NCBI RefSeq assembly: GCF_000264995.1
Contig: NW_006767437.1
Location: 488,158 to 552,157, forward strand
Origin: Punctularia strigosozonata HHB-11173 SS5
Lineage: Eukaryota; Basidiomycota; Agaricomycetes; Corticiales; Punctulariaceae
Length of the DNA stretch: 64,000 nt
Reading direction: 5' to 3'
Below the pieces are notes generated by a model. The model did not search any database, had not been told where the DNA came from, and saw only the letters and a program-made list of their open reading frames with translations. Numbering within the stretch: the first letter of the stretch is position 1; each line of letters begins with the position of its first letter. This document shows positions 1-11,909 of this stretch, piece after piece. A program made the position numbers and the translations under genes.

Positions 1-897
1 GTATGCTCAATAACCGTCATCGTACATTATCAATAGTTGACAATGCATATCCCAGGTGACAAGATTGCTAAATCTCTCCAAGCCACCCGCGACTTTCACA
101 GGCTCTTGGAGCTCGATACCGAGAGCGACGAGTCGATGGGTACCCTTCTACCCCCGATCCGTGGGCCTATCACTCTCTCCAACATCTCCTTCTCATATCC
201 GGAGCGTTCCGATGCACCCGTGCTTCGCGACATGAACCTGCACATCAAGGAGGACGAATGTGTCGCCATTGTCGGCGCTTCGGGCTGCGGGAAGAGCACG
301 GTCGCGGCCCTGCTTCAACGCCTTTATGAGCCGGATTCGGGTGACATATCTGTTGGACCCTACAAGTTGCAGGGTACGAACGTCGGCCACCTTCGCAACC
401 ACATTTCGGTCGTCAGCCAGAATCCCAACCTCTTCGACGCTTCCGTGGCAGAAAATATCGCTTACGGCAACGAATCTATCAGTCCTTACGATATTCGATG
501 CGCCGCCGAGGCCGCGAACGTGCACGACTTCATCCTCTCCCTGCCCAAAGGCTACGATACCGCGGTCGGCGAGAACGCCGCGCTCATTTCGGGTGGTCAG
601 GCGCAACGCATTCAGATCGCTCGTGCACTTGCGCGCCCCTCCAGCATTCTCATTCTCGATGAATGCACCTCCGCACTTGATTCCGAGAACCAGCGCGCGG
701 TTATGGACGCCGTGCGCCACGCCAAAGTTGGTCGGACGACGCTCATAATCACCCACAAGCTTCCGTTGATGAAAATGTGCGACCGCATCGTCGTCCTCAA
801 GGATGGCAGGATCGCGGAAGAGGGCTCGTACGAGCAACTCATGGAACGACATGGCGCCTTCACTCAACTGGCAAGCGGAGGCGAATGGGATGCATGA
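1..897 (+). CDS. STE6: Ste6-like ABC transporter, C-terminal nucleotide-binding domain (5' end outside window)
   Basis: Seen: an open frame of about 280 residues holding one complete ABC ATPase. It has a Walker A (GASGCGKST), a Q-loop in VVSQNPNLFD, an ABC signature (SGGQAQR), a Walker B followed by glutamate (ILILDECTSALD) and an H-loop (IITHK). The window opens in what looks like the tail of an intron: GTATGC at position 1, with possible acceptors at 35-36 or 53-54. The membrane domains and first ATPase therefore lie upstream. Known: this layout matches the second half of full-length ABCB exporters, and the sequence resembles basidiomycete Ste6, which exports the farnesylated a-factor-type pheromone at the plasma membrane. 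Inferred: a pheromone exporter; another MDR-type exporter is possible. The exact exon start and everything upstream cannot be seen. The stop is at 895-897. Confidence 0.85.
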
Positions 898-1551
898 ACT
901 CCTTGCCCATTTCTTTCGCCGCAATTGCTGGCTATGGTTCTTGACTCATTTTACACCATCTCCGAGGCTGTTCCCGGCTATTTATACCATTCGAACTGTA
1001 ATGCTTTCTGCACCTCTGGACCCTGCCTCCACACTGTAACAACAACGCAATCTCGTAGTAACATATTCAATGTATTTCTAAGTCGAATAGAAAACCAGTA
1101 TACAATAATCATCCATTAATGCGTAAATAACTCAATGCAAACTTGACCAAGCACTGGTCGTCCATCTGCCTGGAACTGGGCACGGCTTGCGGTTGATGCT
1201 TCACAAGCTTCACACTCTCGAGGATACGTCGTTCCGGGCCTCGTCAAAGTTTTGAACTCTTGCAAATCTATGCGCCGTCCTTGTAACGCTAGTCACGGCG
1301 GGGGCATTGGGTCCCGCCCCTCGCTAGCGCTGATACCGCTGTGCGAGCATTCCGGGAGCCGTAATCTGCTAGATTTGGATGAAGTATCCATCGCTCAAGC
1401 TCGGCACATAACGGACCTTATCTACATTGACCAATTGGCGTCCTTGACTCCGGAGTCTCGACTTGACGTATCATACCCTGGAATTGCATTCTCCAAACGT
1501 GCTCCACTGCCTAGTTCTCGGGAGGTGAAGCCCGATACCACAATATCGCTT
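898..1551. other. intergenic, nothing recognised
   Basis: AT-richer sequence directly after the ABC transporter stop fits a 3' untranslated region and terminator. A 101-codon open frame at 1252-1557 on the plus strand has no recognisable motif and runs into the 3' end of the opposing small gene, so it is not called. Confidence 0.4.
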
Positions 1552-1957
1552 CTATGATCCATGTGGGTGTCGAAGATCTTCCTCCCAGTTTGAATTCTTC
1601 GCCCTTTCTCGCTGTGCGTTTTGCCGTGCGTGTGTATAATGAGGGGCTTCGCTATCTTCCGGACTCCGAACGTCGGGTGCGATAAGATCCTTGACGACGC
1701 CCTTGGCTCTCGAGATGAGATCGGGGAGCCGGTCGGGAACTGGCTGGCCGTTTGTGGCCGTGCTTATGTAGTCGTGTGTAACAAGAATTAATGATGCAAG
1801 TTGTACGCAAAGACGACAAATCCACGACAGAGCTACTTACGCCGGGACCGAGCGTTTGCAAAGCCCAGGCGCTCAAGGATCCTCGCATACGCAACACTGT
1901 AGGTATCAGGATACCCATCGCAGCAAATCCCGACTGTCGTGTCAAACGCGCGGTCAT
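1552..1957 (-). CDS. small hypothetical protein, two exons, about 102 aa
   Basis: Seen: exon 1 is 1841-1957 (39 codons) and ends at a GTAAGT donor. A 97-nt intron ends in CCAG at 1744, and exon 2 is 1552-1743 (63 codons plus stop). Both exons are in phase 0, so splicing gives an uninterrupted 102-residue product. The N-terminus is Arg-rich, lacks acidic residues for about 39 residues and is partly hydrophobic, as in a mitochondrial targeting sequence. The C-terminal part is hydrophilic and acidic/basic mixed (it begins PVPDRLPDLISRAKG). Not recognised: no family comes to mind. Inferred: a small mitochondrial or membrane-associated protein. The alternative is that the in-phase splice is a coincidence. 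It lies 320 bp downstream of the NRPS-like gene on the same strand. Confidence 0.45.
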
Positions 1958-2278
1958 CGCGCAGCCGAAGATCTAGCGTTAGGCCGAACTGCTTCGCACG
2001 CGCTGGGGCAGATACTAACGTGCAATGAATTGAGGAAACAATGATTACTGTATGGGTCTATCTATAGTCGAGGATCGAGTCTATGTATCAAGTTATACAG
2101 GACAACACCGGCTTCAGTTCGGTATATCTGGCTCGGTTCCGCAACTGGCTCGAACCTTCCAAACCGAAGAAGCATTGCATTACACCAAAGAAATATGCAC
2201 AATACCACACACCAGAATGACAGCGACAGCACAAGCCTGTAAGATGTGCACGAGCAAGCTCGTTCGAGTACTAATCCC
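1958..2278. other. intergenic between two minus-strand genes
   Basis: About 320 bp holding the 3' flank of the NRPS-like/RING gene and the presumed promoter of the small gene. No distinct element was recognised. Confidence 0.4.
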
Positions 2279-2624
2279 TCAAGCGGACTTCGGGAGGACG
2301 AGCTTCGGGGACTGAGAGCGAGAGTTGGCAGCGGTTACTGTCCGTGAACTCATTACAGTGGAACGAGGATGTATAAACGAGGGGTGTATCTTCACGAGAT
2401 GAGAGGGACTAGCCGACGTCATGCAGACTGGGCACCGTCGGCTCTGGCGTAACGCGGACGTGATGCATCTATGAAACACTTTTAGATACCGCGCGAATCG
2501 GACACATAAGGAACGACGTACTGTTCACAGAAGCAATGGCCGCAGCGGGTCGTCGCAGGCCGCTTGGGGAAGCGAGCACATAGGGGACACGCCAGTCGCA
2601 TGCTACCGACTCTCGGAGTGGAGT
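2279..2624 (-). other. C3HC4 RING-finger region at the C-terminus of the Pls-like gene
   Basis: Seen: the exon at 2522-2818 runs in one frame from hexapeptide repeats through GWPASPLEDK into CPLC, then CGHCFCEQ, where a GTACGT donor falls (2516-2521). Removing the 53-nt intron 2469-2521, which ends CATAG, joins EQ to CITSALRQ and then CPVC. This completes all eight zinc ligands: Cx2C, x10, CxHx2Cx2C, then Cx2C. Read through the intron instead, the sixth cysteine is lost and the frame stops. The nearest internal Met is at 2601, just before CPLC. Known: C3HC4 RINGs typically bind E2 enzymes as ubiquitin ligases. Inferred: either a true fusion or a RING gene whose first exon overlaps the synthetase frame. 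Confidence 0.75.
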
Positions 2625-5600
2625 GCCCTGTGACGAGGCCCTTGGGCAAGCGGGAGCCGATGAATGTCTTGTCTTCTAACGGGCTCGCCGGCCATCCGAC
2701 GTAAACAGTACCCTCTTCGGCGATTTCGCCCGAAGTGAGGAGACTATGCTCCAAAAGCATGGAGTAGTCGCCCATGCTGGCGCCAGAAAGTAACCGACTA
2801 CCGGCGCGAAGGGAGCATCTATTGATGTTTATTAGTTCAAGGACGATCAATATACCACGAACAGAACGTACCCGTCGCCAATCCGCAGTGCATTCAGGGC
2901 GAACTTGCCTCGCGAGTTGATGTGCGCGACGACAGAGCAGTCGTCGAGAGCAACATCGTCGCCCAACTCCACCAGATCCGGTTCCGTCATGAGACCGATC
3001 TTACCACCAGCCCAAATCGCGCAGTTCTTGCCGATGGAAGCTCCGAGTGCCCGGTAGTACCAGACGATGTACGCGGACCCGGCCAAGGGAGCCAGAACGC
3101 CTCCGTTCCCGTAGCCACGGCTCAGCGGACGACTGAGCGTAAGGTGAAGTTGCCAACGCTGACAGTACGAGCTCTTGTCCCATTCGCAAGGCCCAGGGCG
3201 ACGGCGACCAATGATGAGCCACTTGGTACCGATGACCCAAGCCATCGCAATCAAGGCTTGGACGAACAAGACGACGACGAAGAAGCCCGAGATCAGGCCG
3301 AAAAGGACGGCCACGCGGTACCAGTGAGGCGCGAAAAGATGGAGCCCAGGGGCGTGGACGCGAAGGAGGCGAAGGAATTGGGCCGCCGCAACAGCTGGTA
3401 ACGACCAGAAAGCGGCAGAAAGAGCGGTGACGAGGAAGTGAATGACGACCAAAACGAAGTATGGCAAGACGAAGAAATTGGCCTGGCGTTCATAGAAAGC
3501 TCGGCCGAAGGGTGTAGTGGTATCTTCGTGATCCACGTTCTTCCCGCCGCTGAAGCAGACGGCCTCGCCATTCTCGTTCCCCATCCATGTCGAACCGTCA
3601 GGGTAGACGCCACCGCGCTTTCCAAGACTGCCCGAACCCATGACGGTCTTGCGACCGACCGAGGTAGACGGCAGCAAGACCACGCGATCCGCGATCATGG
3701 CTCCTGAACCGACGGTGATCTTGCCAGTACCCAGTGCGTCCGTCGTGAATAGCTCAGAGCGTGAGCCAAAGACGACATCGTCTCCGATCTCGAGCAGCTC
3801 CGGGTCGGGACAGTAGACACCGCTCCCCGGCCAGTACACCCGCTTTCCAACCTTCGCGCCCATTGCGCGGAAGATCATCGAGGTCGCCTCGTAGTGAGTC
3901 CCAAGAACATCGAAGGCGCGCTTGAGAGCATATTGGGAGAGTAGTGAGGCGTTGATGTACCTGCGCAGCAAAGACCACTGAGATGCGTCTGCGGCGGAAT
4001 GCTCGGTCGTGAGGCCCATGATTCGCTTTATCATGATGCCGAGCAAGACCTGGATCAAAGGCGAGAAAACTGCGCGGATGACCCGGGCGAGTACGTGCCA
4101 CATGATTCGCTCGGGAGTCGCGAACCATTCGATCACCGCCTCGACAGGCCAGAGACCCTGAATGGTAAGGTCCGTGTTCACAAACATGAGGAACAGAATC
4201 GCGAGCCAAGGGACATATGATACAAGAGTGACAAGGACGATGATCGGCCATGCGACGAAGAGCTGGAGAAGCACGTGGGGCTGGCGGTGAAGGCTACGAT
4301 TCGAGTTCGAATGGGAGCCGGATAGCGAAGGTTCGTGAGACGAAGAATGAGGACCACAGACGGCATCGTCCGCTATGACCGCGCCAGGGGAAATCTGAGT
4401 GTAAGTGTTGACGACTGCCCGGCGCCCAATGGTGACGTAGTCGAGACGCATGTAGCCGTCTCGTTCGACGCAGAAGCCGCGGAGGAGCGAGCGGTCGATG
4501 CGAGCATCGTCACCTATGTGGATCAAGTCGAATTCGCCGAGTTTCGCGCCGTTGTCAATCTTGACGTTCCTGCCGATCTTAGCGCCGAGCAGGCGGTAGT
4601 ACAGCAGCTCCAACGACGGGTGAACTGCGAAGACGCCACGACCTGCCGACCTGAGAGATTGGTTCACGATCCACCACCGCAGGTGATACATGCTCCACAT
4701 GCGATAGCGTCCGGGCTGCGAAGAAAATGGAGTCAGTTACACGAACATGCGTTGAGCCAAAAAGCAACGTACTCTGTATCTGCCGATGACAAGCCATTTG
4801 AACAGGATAGCGGCGACAGGGGAGACGATGCGGGAAGAAAGGCGTGCGGCGACGATGGCAGCGAGTAAGGAGCCGACCCTCTGCCAGTAGCTGTCGGAAA
4901 TCACGTTGACGACCAGAGACAGGCAGAAGAGGATCATTGTCCACGTCCAGGCGGCTTTCAGCGGGTAAAAGAACAACACGGGGATGATCTGGATGAGAAG
5001 CGAGAGCGGATGATTCTGGCCCCGTGGGCGGTCCTCGTACTCCGACCCGTATCCCAGAGTCGGAGCGTCGTAGCTGACTATGCTCTCCGGGTACTTCTCC
5101 ACCTTCTCGGCGAGAGTACTGTTCGACTCATCGACTACGAGCAAGGATGCGATGCCGTTGATCGTGCTGTGCGTGAAGAGGTCCGACACCTTCAGGTTAT
5201 TACCCGTTTCCTTGCGGATGAAGTGTGCCAAACGGCCCAGCAGCAGGGAATTGCCTCCAAGGAGGAAGAAGTCGGAATCGCCGATGATAGTCGCTGCGTC
5301 CTTACCAAGCAAGTTCGCGACGATGTCACGAACGGTGAGTGCGTTGGGGGACATGGCGGATGCGTTCTGCGATTTGATCTCTTCTTCCATGGCATGGAAG
5401 TCGACCGTAGCGCCAATCTTGGCGAGTGGCTTGTGAAGGACATAGAGAGGATCGGGCACGCAGTAGCCAGGCAAAGCGGCGAGAAGAGCCGTCTTGATGC
5501 CGCTGGATGTCAGGTCGGAAGCAGCCTGGACGGACACAAAAGCTTCCAGCGAATGGTCGGCGTTAAAACGGACGGCAACGTCATTGACGCCAATGACACC

Positions 5601-7542
5601 GGTGACAGCTCGTTCTATACCCTGGATGTCGACAGCCACCCTCGAGCAGGGAATAGGTTCGCTGAGAGCGGAGTTCTTGTCGGGGACGGCCGCGGAGAAG
5701 TGGCGATGAAGGGCGGGAACGCCGTCGTTCAGACACCCGATACCAAGGCGTTGCGCGAGCTTTATACGCAAGGGCTTGCCAGCGTTGTTCTTCGGCAGGT
5801 CTTCCATGTATACGATGGCGAAGGGCCACTTGGACGGGTGAAGGTGATCCCGGAGCAAGTCGAGGAGCTCCGCGAGGCTGATGCGAGGCTGACCGGGAAC
5901 GGACACAATGACCAGACCGATGGTCTCCTGGAGCACGTCGTGCTCGACAGAGAATGCGAGCGTGGTCTTGACGCGATCCCTGGCGACGGTGATAACCGCT
6001 TCCTCGATTTCGAAGGGAGAAATGACCTCGCCACCCTTGTTGATGATCTCCTTCGAACGACCCGAGATGAAAAGATAGCCGTCCTCGTCCATGGACCCCA
6101 TATCGCCCGAGTCGAACCATCCTTCGCTGGAGAACATCGAGGTATCCAGGGGAGCACCCAGAGAGGTCTCGTAACCCTCGAAGGTAGGGAGGCCACGGAC
6201 GCACACCGCTCCATAACCCCCTCGCGGTAATTCACGCTCGAGGTTGTTGGGGTCGCGGATGGACATATAAGGGCCGCATGCGATACCCGAGCATCCCGGT
6301 CTGTCGAGTTGGTATGAAGTAGGCGGAGACGCTATAGGCATGCATTCTGGTAATGTCGGTTAGCTACAAGCGCGAGCAAGACAAACAGCAAGCGTACCTG
6401 TCATCCCATATGACGGGAGAACAGCAGCGCCGCTGAAGGTCTCCTTCAACTGGACAGCGAGGGCCGGAAGAAGACCGCCCGCAGCGTTGCAGATCATTCG
6501 GATTCGCGTATCCCGAGAGGGTAAGATATCCGGGGGTTGCGCAGACAGAATAGCGTGGTGCATAGTGGGCGCCGCGTAGTACCTGCTCAACGTCAGCGAT
6601 GATCAGCAACGATAGCGGAGGGACCGTACCATGTTGCTCCGAGGCCCGTTGCGAGGCCCCAGAATTCCGTGGCGTCGAACCCGGTGGCGATAATCGCGCT
6701 GCCTCCGGATACAATGGGCGCAAAAAGATTCCGAACGATACCGCCCACATGGAAGAGCGGCATCATATTTAGGTTGACATCAGACTCCCGAAGGTCCCAG
6801 GACTTGACGACGGCCAAAGTCCCGATGATGATGGACCGAAGCGTATATCTGGAACGCGATCAGGAGAGGGCAGCAACGACGCGTCTACAGCCACTTACGG
6901 GACCACCTTCTTCTTCCCGCTCGTTCCGGAGGTATGGAGGACCAGTGATTGATCGTACAGGCCGTGAGGCTTGGATGGTGATCTCGGGACGCCCACCCAG
7001 CCGCTCGCCTCATCCATGACGGACATATCAAACAGACCCGGCGGCCCCGAGGCACGGGGCTCGACGTAGATAACCTCGCACCCGAGATGGTCGCGTAGTT
7101 CTCGTAGCTCAAGACGCTCTGCCGCATCGCGAGTAGCCACGACTGCACGAGCCCCTAACCGTTCTGCATCTTCTCGAAGCTCCGAAGCCGTGCAGCTGGC
7201 GTTGACCGGAGCGCATGTGTGGTATGTGGCCAGGGCGAGCAGAGCGACGGCGTTCTCGCACCCGGTAGGCAGCGCAATCATCACCCGATCATTGGGACCC
7301 AAGCGCCTCGAAGGATGCGAGGTGGGGAGGGCGAAGTGCGAGACGAAGTCGCGGAGGGCGGCATGGGTTAGCGGGGCTTGCTGGATATCGGGATACCACA
7401 GCGCGGGCTGGGACGTAGACGGTAGACAGTCCAGAAGCGTTTCGACGCGTCCGGCATCCGTGACGAGTTCGGCCAGTTGGTCTCCGAGGGAGGATCCGGA
7501 TGGAGAGGGGAAGGAATGTATGAACGTCAGAGGAACGGACAT
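2279..7542 (-). CDS. Pls/PosA-like NRPS-like synthetase (A-T-membrane-hexapeptide) with in-frame C-terminal RING finger
   Basis: Seen, from the start at 7542: an adenylation domain with an ATP-binding loop (LHTSGTSGKKK), SYGMTGT, FDSGDMGSMDEDGYLFISGR and PKNNAGKPLRIKL. Next is a carrier domain with the phosphopantetheine serine in FFLLGGNSLLLG (about 5240-5275), then hydrophobic membrane blocks alternating with left-handed-helix hexapeptide stretches (about 2600-5000). Clear introns are 4716-4772, 2819-2871 and 2469-2521; further ones split the adenylation domain near 6.35, 6.6 and 6.85 kb. Total about 1,640 residues. Known: A-T-membrane proteins of this layout include the epsilon-poly-L-lysine synthetase Pls of Streptomyces and a fungal counterpart from Epichloë. 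Inferred: it adenylates an amino acid and polymerises or transfers it at a membrane. The substrate cannot be read by eye. The last two exons add a C3HC4 RING (see separate entry). No tailoring genes sit beside it. Confidence 0.88.
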
Positions 7543-9433
7543 CTTTTGCTCGACGCTAGCCCGGATAAAAATGAAGGGACGAGCGGGGAGCTCGATTATT
7601 ACGGTCGCATCTCGCTAGACTTAAGTAGCTTAAGTACTAGCGAAGGGGGGGACGAGCTGTGTTTCCACCCATCGTCGGACAGGCTGGGTCCGAGAAGTTT
7701 CCAATAAAATTGCCGAGCGCCAGAGAACGTACCCTAGGATTGGTGTGTCACGATCGCTGTGATGCCGGTAACAACCAAGCGGTAAGCAGGCTTCTATCGG
7801 TGCAAGTCTGCTTCTTTGACAGAAGCAGTGGAATTTGCACAGGTCACGTGCGCCGGACGAGCTCGTCACGGCTGTACCGGTCCACGATTCGGCGCAAGGG
7901 CGGCCATTGCGAGGCATAATGAGTATCCGGTGGGCACATCCAAGAGAGCAATGCGCTTGCCATGTCTTCAAAGCGGAAGACCTTGCGGGCCCGTGGCATA
8001 TAGTCGGAGCCAAAGGATGGCCGCCGGTCAGTGTTCCGCTTTCCCGCGCATCAAGGAGTTTCGCATGCGACGACCGCTCGCGGACGCGATGATGGGCATC
8101 CACTCGGCGCTGCCGTATCTCGCACGGCCCAACGCAATCTCGACCAAATGGCAACGCAAGATGTGCTATGCGCGTCTCGGTCCGCAGCCTTGACAGTGCT
8201 AACCCATCAAATCGGGGCCCGGATAGCGGGCGATCCTACACGTTATTGGCATCTCCGATATGTAGTGTGAATGACCCGTCGTGGCGTTCATAAAAAACGT
8301 AAGTGTATCTGGCGTCAACGAGACAGTTAACGTCCGAGGCAGCTTCTCTGCGACGGGAGAGCGGGGATAGAAACGGTAGCGATACAATCGCGGAACTTGG
8401 TGGATCGTGCGGTCATAGCCTTGGCTTGCGTATTTCCGACGGGGGAAGCCGAGTTCTGAGGCCTGAGGACGGGCTTATTAGCCAACGTGACTCTCTATTG
8501 GTTGAGCGAGGTTATCAGTCCCATGCAGCTCGTCCTTTTTGTCACGGTGCTGCGTCGCCCTGGCGGGCTCTGGGAATGGACGCCTGCTGTGCATTGGAGA
8601 CTTTCCGCGGTCGGCATCTGCTAATGGTTTTGTCAAGACAATCAATTTCCTTATCAGCGCACAACGATGTCAAAGCCCTTACACACGATCTGACATCGCC
8701 GTCGATCGCCACCAGCGCGCTCCAGACGAGAGGAAAAATATCGCCGCCGAGTAGCTATCGCCGATGTCGCATTCTCCGGTGAACCCAATCAGGCAGGGAG
8801 ATGTAGGACCGTATGCCAGTGGACTTCGATCCCGTTCCGTTCCATGCAGTCATGGGGATGTGGTGTGCGGAGAACACAATCGTCGAAACGGAGGGTCAGC
8901 GCGGGACTGATTGCATCCCGCGACAAAGCGATCGTAACGGGACGGGATACCCGCGCCCCGTTTCTGGCATTGAGAGCAAAGACCGAATGAAATCGCGCGT
9001 TGTCTGCTTGATACGGAATGAACGGCGGGCTGATGGTGAGAGACCAAGACACCCGCTAAACCCCGGTTATGGCGCGCCGACATCGCCACCTCTGCGCCAA
9101 GACCCCCGCGAACTAGGAACTCGCACGACGTGCACGTTCATTTTACGCGTCTTTGACCCGTTCTGGCTCGTCGTCATACCGGCCTTTTCGCTGTCAGCCA
9201 CCGATCCACACGACGTGCGCGAGCTGGTGAGGCGCTTGTCGTCGATGGGCGCACCGTTCACCATTCGACTCTTGCTGCATCAGCATCTCCGAGAGTGCGG
9301 TAGCCCGGCTATCGTGTAAAGACCAGTGGCGGCGTCGTTCGCGGCTCCCAAGGACGCGCTTCGGTGTCCACGTTTGTTCGCGTCCGCGGAAGCACCTAAC
9401 CTGCATCCCGACGGTTGGGCAGAGGGTGCAAAC
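7543..9433. other. 1.9 kb intergenic region, no gene recognised
   Basis: Promoters of the NRPS-like gene (minus) and RAD9 (plus) must lie here. Several GC-driven open frames overlap on both strands (for example 7630-8154 minus and 8813-9319 plus), but none shows a domain or a credible splice pattern. An ACGCGC motif at 9352-9357 resembles an MluI cell-cycle box upstream of RAD9. Confidence 0.4.
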
Positions 9434-11572
9434 ATGCAGGCTACCATGGACGCTGCCGCTTTGAAGCGTGAGTGCTCGCTGCTTGGTCTCATCGCGTGCA
9501 ATGGTCCCCGGTGTTTATTTCTGACGAATCGCTGCGCAGCGTTTACTCGGGCTCTCACTTGCTTGTCAAAGTATGGCGACGATCTGAACATCTACGCTTC
9601 TCCCGATAAGCTCGCGCTGACGACGACCAATTCCTCGAGGACTGCACACACGAGCGTTACTTACGGCCGGAGGTATTTCACGCGTTATGTCATTAGCGAC
9701 GACAAAAATAAAGGCAAAGGCAAAGCAAAGGCGACCGGCGATGATGCCGACGACGGCTCGGAGATCGTCGCGGGACAGCTACTGACCAAGGTGAGTCACC
9801 GCCCCGGGACCACGCCGTTGTCTCGTCTAAGCCTGCGATTTCCCAGTCGCTTCTTTCCATCCTGAAACACCGGAACGTGGAGAAGACGGTGGAGCGCTGC
9901 GAACTGTCCGTAGTGGAGGGCGCCCCACCGACACGCGCGGGCGAGGAAGCCCCCGACGACGACCACGATTCCCTCGAGAGCAAGCTTATCATCCGGCTAC
10001 ACTGTAAACACGGTGCGTCATATTTCGCATGCGCACCCCCTTTACTGAATGGCGAATCTTCCACACCTCTGGTAGGCATCGTGAAGACTCATCGTCTCGT
10101 CCTCCTCGTGCCGTCAGCTTACCGCGATCCGCTACAACCTGATCCCTCAATTGTATCGCGGCTTACGATAGGCCCGAGGACGGTCAGAGATATCATCGAA
10201 CACTTCCCATCGGCAAAAGTCACCGGCAAGAATGACCCTCAGCTGGTGTGGCAGTTTGAGCACGATGAAGTGATTGTGAAGAGCGTCAACACCGGAGCGG
10301 ACGGTAACGATGAGAATGCCGCTCGACGTCTGGGTATATGCTGACACGCATACAGGCAAAGCACAGTTGTCTACTCAGCTGATGATGACCGCGGAAGAAT
10401 TCGACGTATACGATCTCTTCCAAGTCCCTGTTGCCATCGCATTCCATTTACGCGAGTTCAATGTAGGTTTTGTGTCGTGTTTCATCGATTTCCGGCTTCA
10501 TGTCATATCTTCAGGCTACCATCACATTCGCCGAGTCCATGTCTTTGCCTCTGCATATACGCTTCACCGACCCCACGGACCCGCTCTTCGTCGATGTTAC
10601 CGGAGATAGACTAGACATGGACGTGTCGTTCGCCATCTGCACCAGCGATTTTTCCGACACGTTGGCACAGCCCGCCACCGAGAAGAAGGCGCAGAAGCCC
10701 CAGGGCCATGCGAACGACCCCCGTGGACCGCACGAATCGAAGAAGTCCTCGTCTTCTTCTCGGGGACTCAAGCGCCCTCGGGAGGAGTCTCACTCTCGAA
10801 ACGCAGACGCAGGCGCGGGATCCCGCGATGGTCTAGATGACGAGAGTGCGCGTGTTCACGGTCGAGGCGCGTCCGTCCCCGCAGTATCCGGCAGTGTGCG
10901 TAACGATCCCGCGAGGGCCGTACGAGCGGACGCGGCGGACGTCGAGAAGTCGTATGCCGTGCACGGCGCCACTTCTCAGTCGCGGCATGGCATCGCGATA
11001 CAGATGTCGATGCCGCCACCGTCAATCCCTGCCCACCGTGGGCTACGCGCCGCTAGCGCGGGGCCGTCGCAGGCCCAGGAACCTCTGTTCCTGCCTGGGA
11101 CGCAGTTGTCACAGGCAGAAGAGTTGGTCATACGCGAGTCTGGGCTGGGCATCCTGGACATGAACCAGGACGAGCTCGATCAAATGCTAGAAGGCGATGG
11201 CGAAGAGGTTATCAGTCACCGCTCTCGCGCTCGGACCCCGGCGCAGGAAAGTGCGGGGAGGGACGACACGACTGGGAATCTCGAAGGATTCGCGTGGCAC
11301 GCGGAGTTGGGACAGGCTGACGCTGCTGACGATCTGTACATGGACGCGGGTCCCGACGCAGGCGACGATGGATCCGTCACGTCACACTGTATGCGCGTTG
11401 ACGGGGACGACGTGCTGGAAGAGTCGCAGTCGGAAGCGCAACAGCCGCCCGATTCTGATGAGGAAGGGGAAACGAAGACGGTGAGCGCTGCGCGTTGGAC
11501 GGGCCCGCCGCGATCGTTCGCGATTCTAATGGCATCGTGCAGGTCTTGTTTCGACCTCTGTTCGAGGACTAG
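9434..11572 (+). CDS. RAD9: Rad9, subunit of the 9-1-1 DNA-damage checkpoint clamp
   Basis: Seen: seven exons (9434-9467, 9540-9790, 9847-10012, 10076-10303, 10356-10462, 10515-11480, 11543-11572) sum to 593 codons plus stop. The spliced N-terminus reads FTRALTCLSKYGDDL, followed by a TTNSSRTAH block. Later exons hold KTHRLVLLVPSAY, STQLMMTAEEFDVY and LPLHIRFTDPTDPLFVD, a typical Rad9 order. From about residue 290 the protein is Ser/Asp-rich and disordered, and it ends FRPLFED. Known: Rad9 with Rad1 and Hus1 forms a PCNA-like ring loaded at damage sites, and its disordered tail is phosphorylated to recruit checkpoint mediators. The start was chosen because only the ATG at 9434 followed by the GTGAGT donor restores the conserved opening. 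The first exon is only 34 nt. It is convergent with the F-box gene downstream. Confidence 0.9.
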
Positions 11573-11909
11573 TGCGCGCATGGTCTTTGTTGTTCTCGGA
11601 GACAACTCGTCCTTCTTCGCCGAGTTTCTTGTTGGCTGTCACGATCGCCACCGATGCTGTCTTGCTCTTCTTCGATGTTGTTGTTACGTTCATGCCGCGT
11701 GTATCCTTAGTGTTCCTGCCGTACAGTAGATATTCCAAACCTAAACTGACGAGGCTCCGGAATTGGACCCGTCTCCGGACAATATGCGCTATAGTGATAC
11801 CTTGCGCAACCATTAGATCCTGCTAATGTGTGTGCAAAGCATGATCCAAGGGTATCCTGCGCAGAATGGGTAGAAGTACAACTGTCGAGGGAGCGCATTT
11901 CGTGACTTA
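11573..11909. other. convergent intergenic spacer
   Basis: 337 bp between the stops of RAD9 (plus) and the F-box gene (minus), presumably both 3' untranslated regions. It is T-rich just after the RAD9 stop. Nothing else was recognised. Confidence 0.4.

Noticed and set aside
5010-6230. 406-codon plus-strand open frame
   Set aside because: It lies exactly opposite the adenylation/carrier exon of the Pls-like gene, has no motif, and is explained as an antisense shadow of GC-rich coding sequence.
2279-9433. Secondary-metabolite gene cluster around the NRPS-like gene
   Set aside because: No tailoring enzyme, dedicated transporter or regulator lies next to it; neighbours are a small unknown gene and RAD9.
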